Below, one piece after another: positions 1 through 8,600 of a DNA stretch of 11,916 nt. The translations under genes were made by a program, and so were the position numbers. The notes under the pieces are model-generated. The model was not told the origin of the DNA. It ran no database searches and saw nothing but the letters and a program-made list of their open reading frames with translations. The stretch covers positions 1-11,916 of the forward strand of contig JAUCNG010356620.1 of assembly GCA_032353305.1 (NCBI GenBank), in the 5' to 3' direction. The number at the start of each line of letters is the position of its first letter. Positions within the stretch are counted from its first letter, which is position 1. The stretch comes from Cephalothrix spiralis (taxonomy: Eukaryota; Nemertea; Palaeonemertea; Archinemertea; Cephalotrichidae).

Positions 1-120
1 ACTTACTAAAGGTAAAGTAACAATATGACAACAGTTGATCAGGATTATCCAAACTTCGGTTTTTTTGCGCCACCCTAAATTTGTACATACATGTACTTTT
101 CTATTTTTGGTTTCATGATA

Positions 121-137
121 CATGTTTGTTCTTTCAG
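121..137 (+). other. Predicted 3' splice acceptor of kringle exon
   Basis: A pyrimidine-rich stretch (tttgttctttcag) ends in AG at 136-137, directly before sequence that reads into the kringle frame. A second AG at 147-148 is a weaker alternative that would give a phase 1 border. The choice between them is a judgement from sequence only. Confidence 0.65.
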
Positions 138-427
138 CAACGGCCAAGGAAATCAGCTGGTCCCCAACATTGACTGCGTTACCAAAAAAAGTGGGGCAGA
201 TTACCGAGGCCAAATGAATAAAACAGTAGATGGTTTTACCTGCCAAGCGTGGGCGTCTAATTATCCGCATAAACCGAAACCGGAATTTTTACCAAAAGAT
301 CCGGTTGCGGCCAAAAATTATTGTAGGAATCCCGAAAATGATGATGATGGTGGTCTTTGGTGTTACACGACGGATAAAAATACAGCATGGGATTATTGCC
401 GACAGATGCCACTTTGTCCGGGAAACG
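138..427 (+). CDS. Internal exon encoding a complete kringle domain
   Basis: The exon encodes one kringle, a disulfide-rich extracellular binding module found in plasminogen-like proteases, ROR and Kremen receptors. All six cysteines are present (codons at 175, 241, 322, 361, 397 and 415), with the hallmark strings GADYRG, CQAWAS, NYCRNP, LWCYTTD and WDYC, so the domain spans about 175-417. An acceptor-like tttgttctttcag ends at 137 and a good donor (GTAAGG) starts at 428; the frame hits TAA at 442-444 just inside the downstream intron. With these borders the exon is 290 nt, entered in phase 2 and left in phase 1; using the AG at 147-148 instead would make both borders phase 1. The ATG at 91 lies in the upstream intron and is not a start. 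The acidic run after NYCRNP (ENDDD) sits where lysine-binding kringles carry their anionic centre. No neighbouring exon is recognised, so the parent gene (protease, receptor or lectin-like) cannot be named. Confidence 0.88.
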
Positions 428-433
428 GTAAGG
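428..433 (+). other. Predicted 5' splice donor of kringle exon
   Basis: GTAAGG follows the sixth kringle cysteine by nine bases, and the open frame ends 9 bp after it (TAA at 442-444). This is what an exon-intron border looks like. The donor interrupts a codon after its first base (phase 1). Confidence 0.75.
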
Positions 434-1011
434 ATGTTGAATAACTTAGGCCCGTTTTTAATTGCTTAGTTTACGCACAAACTTCAAAAGATCACGCCGG
501 CGTCGGTAAAAAAGACGAAAATGTTAAATTTTTAAAAAAATCGGCCCAACGATCAAAAACTTATCGGCGACATTTTTTTAAATTCTAGAGTATATAATTT
601 GACCTATTTCTATGATAAAATCAAGAATAAATTCTAGATAAAAAGTTAAATTGAACATTATAATATCTATCTGTTCCAAATAATAAATAAAATCTTAATT
701 CATTCCGACGGCGGTAAAAAAAAAACTTTTATTCATTAGTGTACGTATATTCAATTTTCGGAAATTTTCTTTCGAAAAATTATCTCGGTGCTCTAAACCA
801 AATGGTACTGACTACATAATACATGTAAGTATTTTTAGATTATCTATGCAACCAATAAACTTCTTAACTGTAAACTAGATTTGAGTTTGAAAATTGAACT
901 TCAAGAATTAAAGGTAAGTTTGCCTATATATGCAGTGTATATGCCACAATAAATGAATGTATTTAACACGTTAGGTCTCTTTTTACACCTTGTATTTCTT
1001 GTAAACAGTGT
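434..1011. other. Non-coding, probable intron of the kringle gene
   Basis: AT-rich sequence without a supportable exon or RNA gene. The only internal structure noticed is a repeated short motif CGGTAAAAAA at 504-513 and 712-721, each preceded by a CG-rich triplet run. This may be the remains of a degenerate repeat. Confidence 0.5.
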
Positions 1012-1076
1012 CCCGACATTTGCCGAAGTTCAATCGCCTGTATTATGGTAATTAGGCCCCGACATTTGCCGAAGTT
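1012..1076. repeat. 19-bp direct repeat pair
   Basis: CCCGACATTTGCCGAAGTT occurs identically at 1012-1030 and 1058-1076, separated by 27 bp. The second copy runs straight into the left arm of the 78-bp palindrome that follows. This suggests that both belong to one repeat element, or that the copies are the edges of an insertion. Confidence 0.8.
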
Positions 1077-1152
1077 TTGGGAGCGTTCCCGGTCAAAATG
1101 ACCCTCGGTCGCAAGCGACCTCGGTCCATTTCGACCGGGAACACTCCCAAAA
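1075..1152. repeat. 78-bp near-palindrome (foldback)
   Basis: Two 38-nt arms (1075-1112 and 1115-1152) are reverse complements with about six mismatches around a 2-nt AA centre. The innermost part GGTCGC-AA-GCGACC and the outermost TTTTGGGAG/CTCCCAAAA pair well. The block is much more GC-rich than its surroundings. An unrelated open frame on the minus strand crosses it and is not credible as a gene. It is most simply a foldback or terminal piece of a non-autonomous DNA transposon. Confidence 0.8.
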
Positions 1153-1543
1153 ACTCGTGTATATCTTATATCCGGTGACAAAGGTATGTAATATACCTTA
1201 TATACGTTTGTATAATAAAGTGCATACAAAATTAAAGACACCGTCTAGATTACGTCATTATGGCTTAATGTCAAATATATATAATATTATATGACTGTAA
1301 GAAGTTAGTGTGCCCGAAAGAGCATGGTCTTCCCTTTAAAATAACTAAGATTTGGTGTTAATCCGTTAAATGAACAAGGCAGACCTACCAACATTGATTC
1401 TACCGAAAAAAATGATTCCTATCTCCCCAGCCTATAAATCCCGTTAAACGGTCTGTCCAAAAAAGGTAATAAAACATTATAGGTTAATGTTCTAAGAAAA
1501 TAAGTCATTTATAAGAGTATCTAATTGCCTTTATATTGATACC
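1153..1543. other. Non-coding, AT-rich, nothing recognised
   Basis: No exon, RNA gene or clear repeat was recognised. A short A/T alternating run (about 1276-1291) is the only low-complexity feature. Confidence 0.5.
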
Positions 1544-1787
1544 ACTTAAAATTGTACTAAATGAGTATTTCAAGGAATTTCATTTTCCAGGATCCGGAAA
1601 AAAATATCGGGCACGTATATTGGACTTTTAGGATCTGTGGGAAAAATCAATGAAATGAATATGTAGGCCCCGCCCCTATAGCTCCATTGTTTATGAAAGG
1701 ATTCGCACTAATTCTTAATAACGTGTTACATATTTTTTTCGTTGAGAATGAAATTCCTTGAAATATTCATTTAGTACAATTTTAAGT
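1544..1787. mobile_element. MITE-like element with 41-bp terminal inverted repeats
   Basis: The segments 1544-1584 and 1747-1787 are reverse complements over 41 bp with one mismatch. They enclose about 160 bp of non-coding sequence that includes a short GC-rich patch. The outer ends read ACTTAAAATTG...CAATTTTAAGT. The short length, long inverted ends and lack of coding capacity are typical of a miniature inverted-repeat transposable element. No convincing target-site duplication is visible at these borders, so the superfamily is not assigned and the element may be larger than the matched arms. Confidence 0.75.
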
Positions 1788-2129
1788 GAAGGGAAGGCCC
1801 TACATTGTCTCTTGTGATCGCTACTGGTATATGATTCCTATAGCAGCCATTAAAATAATTCAAAACTAAGTCACAATATGACATAATCAGCCCGTTTAAC
1901 TTAAAAGACCGAAATGTATACGTGTATGATTGAATGATTATTTATTATTGTCAGGGATGTATTGTGTAAAAGTGGATATTTCTACTTAGTGTCTTAAAAG
2001 AAAATTCGAGGAAAGAAGAAGTTCCGTCTTCTCCAAACTCTCCCAGGGAATGATAGAGTTCGAGATGTAGGTGTATTTGTCATTCTTTAAGTATAAATCA
2101 ACTGAGGCGCAACCGTGGTTTCCCTTACG
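1788..2129. other. Non-coding, nothing recognised
   Basis: No exon, RNA gene or repeat is supported here. Sequence composition returns to AT-rich after the preceding inverted repeat. Confidence 0.45.
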
Positions 2130-2365
2130 AAAATGGGCCGCGGTATTTCCCCAAAAGCCGTGCTAAATACCGCGGTATTACGAGAAAACCGCGGCTTTTC
2201 GGAGAAAACCTCGGTATTACGGACCGCGGCTTTCGAAGCCGAGGTCTGGACCACGGCTTTCGAAAGCCGAGGTCTTGCTACCGGGGCTTTGTTCCAAACT
2301 ACCGCGGTTTTCATCGACTGGGGCTTTTCTAGCCGACCGGGGCTTTTAAAACCGCGGCCCATTTT
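2130..2365. repeat. GC/CpG-rich element with 15-bp inverted ends and ACCGCGG motif array
   Basis: The ends are AAAATGGGCCGCGGT (2130-2144) and its exact reverse complement (2351-2365). Between them, ACCGCGG or close variants start at 2169, 2188, 2208, 2223, 2250, 2280, 2301, 2317, 2336 and 2351, spaced 15-30 bp apart and usually followed by a CTTTTC- or TATTACG-like tail. A perfect 16-bp palindrome CGGCTTTCGAAAGCCG lies at 2254-2269. Open frames on both strands cross the element, but they are by-products of the repeat. It looks like a small inverted-repeat mobile or satellite-derived element, strikingly CpG-rich in an AT-rich background. Confidence 0.75.
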
Positions 2366-3550
2366 CCCCTCAATTCTGTGTTTACACTTTACATTGTGAC
2401 TTCAAAACACTTTTTCTTTGCAAAATAAATGTATTGATTAACTATGGCTTGTGGCATATCAAATCGATGCAAATAATGAATGCAGATCTTCTGAGAGCTC
2501 TAAATTCTAAAAAATTCCGTCTCCGACCCCGGGCCCTACATTAATCCTCAAAATTATTCGTTTAGCCCCCCCCCCCCATCGCGAATTGCTTCCGCGGGCC
2601 ATGGATAATCAATTACAATTCATTTATTGACGAAACAGTTTTTAGTGTACTGATTCACTGAAGTACCAACAAACTACATGATTACAACAGTGTATATGTA
2701 TAATTCATAAATGATATATATATATTAAATTTCAAACAATTATAAAAATAATCTGTGTCATAATGTATTGGCTTAATTAATATTAATAGATCTTAACAAA
2801 TTGAATCTCTTTCCATATTAATTTTATGTCATGATATTGTAAGCTAATTTTATAAACTAGTCTAAAAAATGGTTAATAATATTATTCCCTTATACATATA
2901 ATTACACATTGGCAATAAGGTAAGGCTATTAAAACACGTTCACTGTGGGTCTAAAAACTTTCCTCAGTGCTAGACCTAGATAACTAATTTTCAATAATAT
3001 GCAACATTGCAACAATTCAAAATATTATTCGAGAGGCCCTCTATACTATACTAGTTTCTCAGGCCTTGGCGGTAAATTTGGCCTTCTAGAATTAATAATC
3101 TGCATGTGCATGTAATAAACGTGCAAGAAAGCGCACGCATATGACAAGTCTCGATCGTCATGACGAGAACCTAAGCATCAATTTGCGAGATAAATCGCAT
3201 CTGGCAGCGAACGTGTTTTAATGCGATAAATTAAATATATTGTACATGTACATATACCAATAAAAATAAGCGTGCAATGCTGAGCAACGTATACGCGTAG
3301 TAATTAAACAAAAATAATATCATACATTTTTAATATGTCGAAATGTATTGCTGAGACAGATGATTCATAAACATAAATAATGTAAGCTTATTTAAAATTG
3401 AAGTCTTAATATACAAAGTGCTTATACAAGGAGATACAAATAAGGTAAGATGCACTTATATTCTATCCTCTAGCAAATAGGCTCAAAAAAGTTTTTGACG
3501 GCCTTTGAGGCCTATACTGATAATAAATAATTATATAATAAAATTTACTA
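2366..3550. other. Non-coding AT-rich stretch with simple repeats
   Basis: No exon or RNA gene recognised. It holds a C12 tract (2566-2577), an (AT)6 run (2714-2725), and a 12-bp perfect palindrome TCGTCATGACGA (3155-3166). The sequence around 3120-3310 has several GCGC/TGCGAT patches that could be an old degraded transposon, but no inverted ends could be matched with confidence. Confidence 0.5.
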
Positions 3551-3880
3551 AAGCCTACAGCACACTAGGCGTATCATCGCATCAAAATGTTTTTCAGTGC
3601 ACACTAGTCGCATCATCACACCATCGCAAGTAAACAAACCGAGGCCCAGATTTATTTATTACAAAACATGATCAATTAAAACGCACTGCGTTTTTGAGAA
3701 GGTTTGAGAACAAGCTTAAAATGTTACGTTGCCTTTACCATTTTTTTCTTCAATAATTGAAGAAAAAAATGGTAAAGGCAGGAGTGCCTGTATAACATGT
3801 TTGACTTTTGATGCGATGAAGCGCGAGAAATGTCAGCGCACTCCAAGAATTTTGATGGGATCCTAATGTGCGGTAGGCTT
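3551..3880. mobile_element. 330-bp foldback/MITE-like element
   Basis: The ends AAGCCTACAGCACACTAGG (3551-3569) and the reverse complement of 3862-3880 match over 19 bp with two mismatches. Inside, a subterminal inverted pair CATCGCATCAAAA (about 3577-3589) and TTTTGATGCGATG (about 3807-3819) follows the same symmetry, and a short direct repeat (CACACTAG-CG-ATCATC type) occurs near 3561 and 3602. The element also contains a perfect palindrome (3730-3780). No coding potential is seen. It is best read as a non-autonomous DNA transposon; the superfamily is uncertain and no clear target-site duplication was identified. Confidence 0.7.
3730..3780. repeat. Perfect palindrome, 25-bp arms, 1-nt centre
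   Basis: Arms 3730-3754 and 3756-3780 are exact reverse complements around a single A at 3755. The left arm begins TGCCTTTACC and includes a T7 run; the right arm carries the matching A7 run and ends GGTAAAGGCA. Such a perfect hairpin inside a decayed element points to recent formation or gene-conversion-like repair. Confidence 0.92.
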
Positions 3881-4083
3881 AACCCGTGCGTAACCTATCT
3901 TACTTATATAGGAAGATACTGGCGTTTTTGAAACACATACCCCAAACTGTTGGTACCACTTAGAAACAGCTAGTGCTTGAAAAAAAAATTGATCATTTTC
4001 CGGCGGCATGGACATGCAATATATTTGCAAAAAACAGTATATGTCTTTGTAGAGTAATGAACACAATGTCCGTGTTTAAATGA

Positions 4084-4137
4084 TATTAGCAAGAAATCCG
4101 CAATAACAATTTTGTTATTGTGGATTTCTTGCTAATA
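4084..4137. repeat. 54-bp near-perfect palindrome
   Basis: Arms 4084-4109 and 4112-4137 (26 nt each) are reverse complements with one mismatch, around a TT centre. The outer ends are TATTAGCAAG and CTTGCTAATA. The 12-mer AGTATATGTCTT occurs at 4036-4047 and again at 4137-4148, abutting the right arm. The 2-nt loop and length do not suit a microRNA precursor. Confidence 0.9.
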
Positions 4138-5232
4138 GTATATGTCTTACTGAACCTTAGTGAAATATTATGCAATTTATGTCATGGCATTGGCATTTAA
4201 TTATGGCACGGATATATAAATGGAAAGTAGAAGTTTGTTAAAAAGATATGGACGAGTCTTGTATAAGGTATATAAAACGATAAAATAACAATAAAGCTCT
4301 AAACATAACAAATAGTGTAATACGTCATATAAGATTTGATCATACAACTTATTCGGTTTTACCAACTAGACACCAGTGATAGTATATAAAGTACAGTGTA
4401 TACAAGTGAAACTTTTAGTATTCAAAAAAATCTCGGCAGTGTGGCCCTACTTATTTCTAACAGAATGTATACATTTAAAACTATAGCATCATTAATTGAA
4501 ATTGTAAAACCTGTTCTTAATTATTATGTTCATAATCTGTAAATATCTCCCAACATCAGTTGTTAAGGGGTTGTATGTCTTGTATAAAGTACAACTAATT
4601 AAATCGCCATTTTATATATATGGTGGCCTGCTAACCGCGGTTTAAAAGGTTTTATCTTCAAAAATACGCAAGATAATGATTTGATAATCTGCCTAGTAGG
4701 ACAATGGTGTTCTTAATTGTGTGCTAAAGTCACATTTTTATATCATTTATAGTTTTTAAGTTATGTTAATTTGAGCAACTCGGGCCAAAATAATTTCCTG
4801 TGAATCTTTGCCCATTATTTATAAACCCGTAGTTTGGAAATAAGAAAAGCTTTTTCTTGGGACCATGTGAAAAATTATTGGCCCTAGGAGACCAAAACAT
4901 CACTTTTAACCCAGGTTTTTATAAAGTTTTCAGAAAATATAGGGGTTTGGGCCCGCACCGCCAAGATAAAGAAGTAATGGGGTAAATGAGTATTAAATAC
5001 CAAAAGTTTCATGTATGGTGTATCATTAGTTTTATAACTAATATAAATATACATGTATACCTAAATAAAATCTTAATTTACATGATTAATGATTTATGCC
5101 ATATTTAGATTTTAAATATCTATTTCGAGAAGCATTATTAGAGGCGTTTTAATAATACAACGGATAAATCAAAATTGATTTAGTAAAACATTTGCTCAAA
5201 TCGTCTTTTCCTATCCCGGAAAAATACGCTCA
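4138..5232. other. Non-coding AT-rich stretch, nothing recognised
   Basis: No exon, RNA gene or long repeat was recognised. It lies between the repeat cluster and the broken gene copy, and would hold any 3' exons of the kringle gene if that gene ended here, but none could be supported. Confidence 0.45.
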
Positions 5233-5605
5233 AAATTAATCACAAGATATGGCAAAATTTGGTCTGAATTTTCAATTGTTATTAACATGTCATCAGTTAC
5301 AGAACTATAGAGCCTTTCTGGACCTTCTTCGAGTTAAATCCATTGGGATTGTTCGAAGATGAACAATGTACATTGTACAACTCTTCATGGGGCAGAACTC
5401 AACAGAGAAGCAAACCACAATCCCCATTGCCTTTTTAGTGAACAGTCGATTCGATACTGATACAAACTAAGTTGGTTGCCAAAGACCATTAATTTTGAGA
5501 AGTGGATGATATACTACGGTGGTAGTTCTTGGTCAGGATTGAAGATGATAAATTCATCATTCTGTACGGCTCTAATTCTCGGTGCAGAAAACCTCCTTTC
5601 ACCAC
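5233..5605 (-). pseudogene. Broken partial duplicate of the adjacent PARP-domain 3' end
   Basis: Read on the minus strand, this segment repeats the end of the neighbouring gene in the same order. Positions 5529-5564 encode QNDEFIIFNPDQ (parent: QNDEFVVFNPDQ, near 6341-6376), and 5250-5276 encode IENSDQILP, identical to the parent at 5717-5743. Lesions are visible: an extra codon at about 5520-5522; a nonsense TAG at 5514-5516 where the parent has CAG (Gln); a fusion point near 5424-5427 where parent sequence from about 6235 is joined to about 5892, removing about 343 bp (not a multiple of three) at a shared ATGG; and further frame changes. It therefore retains the C-terminal part of the first transferase domain fused to that of the second. 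Homology is clear from about 5590 down to 5233 and fades beyond. No function is expected; it is the remnant of a local duplication. Confidence 0.88.
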
Positions 5606-5695
5606 AGAAAAGGGTGTTTTCTGCAATTTTGCAAACATATTTTTTTCAGCTTTGATCCGTCATTGTCGGATTTGTCGAAGCGGTTGATTTCAAGT
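5606..5695 (-). other. 3' flank / probable 3' UTR of helicase-PARP gene
   Basis: The sequence just downstream of the stop codon on the minus strand. No canonical AATAAA is seen on that strand between the stop and the broken copy. A 10-bp inverted pair TGCAGAAAAC (5583-5592) and GTTTTCTGCA (5616-5625) straddles the border with the pseudogene. The transcript end cannot be placed. Confidence 0.4.
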
Positions 5696-8600
5696 TTACA
5701 AATGAATTACAAAACAAGGTAAAATCTGGTCTGAATTTTCTATTATGATCATGTCACCATTAACATTCCCTGAAACACCAGCATTCCTAAGTAAAACCTT
5801 TTTTGAGTTACAACCTTGAGGGATGTTAATATGCTGTGAATTATTCACAAATTCTTTACCAGGTAGTACTCGGCAAAGAAGTAAACCATCTCCATAGCCT
5901 TGGCTGATGTCAGGAAATTCAGAAAAATAATTTCCCCTGCCATAGGCTTGTGCTTTCGCATATCTTAGTTGCAGATTACTGTGAAGAATACTATCAATAC
6001 TCTGGCTTGCCGTTCCATGGTATGCCAATATTTCACCATCGGGAATACGATTTTTTGTAAACTCAATCTTTTTTGCATCAAATTTGTCCATCAAGGTCTG
6101 GTTAAAAACTATATCAATTGACCGAATTGTCTGTGGGACACCACCACTCTGACGTTTCATCTTCATGAAGTGCCAATCAGCAAGGCGATAGTAGTTCTCA
6201 TATGGGTCAAATGGATCTATTGTTCTTGACGCCACCATATTCTTCTTCATGAACGGTTGATTCGGTGTAGGTGGTGGTACAAACCGTGCTGGTTGCCGAA
6301 GACCATTTGCGGCGAAGTGGATGATATACTGCGGCAAGGCCTGGTCGGGATTGAAGACAACAAATTCATCATTCTGTACAGCGCTTCCTCTCGGTGCATA
6401 CACAGAATCAAATCCATCACGGCGAAGTCTATTGTAATCAATAAATTGATCAGCTTGCATTACTTTCTTTGCCTTTCCCAAAATCACCTGAGACAAAATA
6501 AGTTTCCCTGAACCTTTTGTGTAAATCTGCTGGGCGCTTTTCGAAGAATCAGTCGCAAAATAAATTCCCTGGCCATACATTCCTCTCTTCCCTGGTGGTG
6601 GATTTTGATCCGGCATTCTGAACCCATTTTGCGTTATGCCAACAATACCGGCGTCGTCTGTTCCATGAAACTTGGTGTCGATGTAGTCACCAAAAGCTTT
6701 TAATTTCGCTTCCTCAAACTTCATCTCCAACTTCAGGTTTGATACTTTCTCAACCTTGACTATGGAAGGATACCAGTTGTGAGACGGCTGGATGAATTTC
6801 ATCACCTGATCTTCAACACGTTGGTATTCCGCAGCTGTGTGTCCACCGTTATGGATTCTATCTGAAGTGAAAATAGAGGCTGGATTTTTCGCAATCTTAT
6901 CCTTTAGAACTTTGATTTTCTTTTCAGCTGCTTGGCGGAACAATCTGTCTCTTTTCTCATGCTCATCCTTACAGATCTTACAATCCCCTTTATCGCAGTC
7001 ATCACCGCAGGCGTTGGTACAAGGGTGTCCACAGCGGCGAGGCCTACCACATGGTTTGAAGGGACACTTGACATCGGAATCTTTCTGGTGACATTTCTTT
7101 TCAATATTATGCCCACAACGTCCTTTAATATACACTCGAAAAGAGCATGGCCAAGTGATTTTTTCAGAGCATATCCTCTTTATTGGTGAAGGATGGTTAC
7201 AATCAGGAAACTTGTAGTCAATCCTATTTTGACAATTATTATGGTCATGCGGTTTACCACATTTTTCATGGCAGCTATGTTTCTGGCATGTCATCATTTC
7301 TTTGCATGGATGGTGACAGACTACATCGCGGATATCTCGGAAACATTGTTTCTGAATCGGGTGATGACATCGTGGAAGTATAACGTCAACCATAAACTCA
7401 CATTTCAAACTTTCGATTGGTTGCCAGCAGGATCTTTCATCTTCGTGTTTGCAGTTCGGAAACACAAATTTAACTACTTCTAAACACTTATCATGGGTAT
7501 GTTTGGCACCACACTTCTGTGGACAGTAATGAGAGTAATTGCACACCATCTTCCTTTCACACGGATCTTTGCAACTCAACATTGACTCGTCTTGCCAGCA
7601 TTTTTTCGTACTTGGATGTCCACATCGGGGATAGGTAAAGTTAACAGTAACTTCACACCGCAGATTGGACAAGATTTCGTAACACTTGCGGGTTATAGGA
7701 TGGTTGCACTTAGGGAATTTATCATCAACTTTTTCTTGACATGTAGTATGCGAGTGACGTGGGTAGCAAGGCTTCTTACAGAAATGGCCTAGTATTTTGC
7801 AAGGTAACTGATCACCACATAGACGTTTACATAAGTGCGCTGGATTATTAACAACATCCCAAAGCTCATCAGCTGTAGAAACCGGACATTTAGACAATGC
7901 TCTGTGTTTCGAACACTGCAGGGCGAGTTTAGAGCCGATACAGTTGTTGGTGGACATTTTATCAATCATGTATCTCCAACAAGACCCTTTGGCATTTAAA
8001 AACGTTTCAGCATTGCCGATAAAATACATTCCGCATTTTGCCCTCGACTGTGCAACGCATCTGCGGTTTATTTCCTTGAGAAACCCTATGTTTCCATCAT
8101 TATTTGATCTAACGAGAGACACCAGCACATATTCGTTTTCATCACCTTGGAACATGTCAATCGTCTGTACACTAATAAAGCCTGCTTCATCTTTTGCTTT
8201 GAAAAGATCTTGACGGTTTAATCGTTCTTTCTTCAGCTTTTCCTTTAGAAGTTTTGTCTGTCCAAGATATGCTGATAAAACTGTAATTTCAGTTGTTTTA
8301 CATCCATTCATCAGAAGGTACACTACCATTGAAACTACTCGATCCGCCTCTTTGGCATTTGTGAATGTTCTTCCTTTGTGCTCATTATCTTGGTGAGACC
8401 AAAAGAACATAGATTTTTCAAGGCACGCCAAGGGTTCATTTTTGGATACAAGCTCAGTGTTGTCTTGAAGCATTGGGTAGATATCATGTAAAAGCTCAGC
8501 AAACTCAGGGCGCATTCTATTCTGTTTTCGCAATGTTTGGAACGGGAAATTTGCCACTATAAGTCTTTCCATCAATGAAACATCAAAATGATGATTCCGT

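Noticed and set aside
91-137. ATG at 91 followed by a hydrophobic stretch resembling a signal peptide for a small secreted kringle protein
   Set aside because: The hydrophobic residues come from a pyrimidine-rich tract ending in AG, which is a splice acceptor. The stop after the domain also lies beyond a good donor, so this is an internal exon rather than a 117-residue protein.
963-1241. 92-codon open frame on the minus strand
   Set aside because: It runs across the direct repeat and palindrome, has no recognisable domain and changes character at the repeat borders.
2169-2357. ACCGCGG array as a CRISPR array
   Set aside because: The units are 7 bp with variable 15-30 bp spacing, there is no long conserved repeat, and the sequence is eukaryotic.
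2087-2399. Overlapping open frames on both strands with repeated TAVF/TTAVF-like peptides
   Set aside because: The repetition comes from the ACCGCGG motif array; two-strand openness results from high GC content and the absence of AT-rich stop codons.
3863-4066. 67-codon minus-strand open frame
   Set aside because: It begins within the end of the 330-bp element, matches no recognised family and has unremarkable composition.
3730-4137. Palindromes as microRNA precursors
   Set aside because: Loops of 1-2 nt and arms of 25-26 nt are not compatible with a normal precursor hairpin of about 60-80 nt with a larger terminal loop.
5233-5605. Broken PARP copy as an alternative terminal exon of the helicase gene
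   Set aside because: A stop codon, an inserted codon and a frame-shifting deletion interrupt it, and it repeats sequence already present in the live gene's last part.
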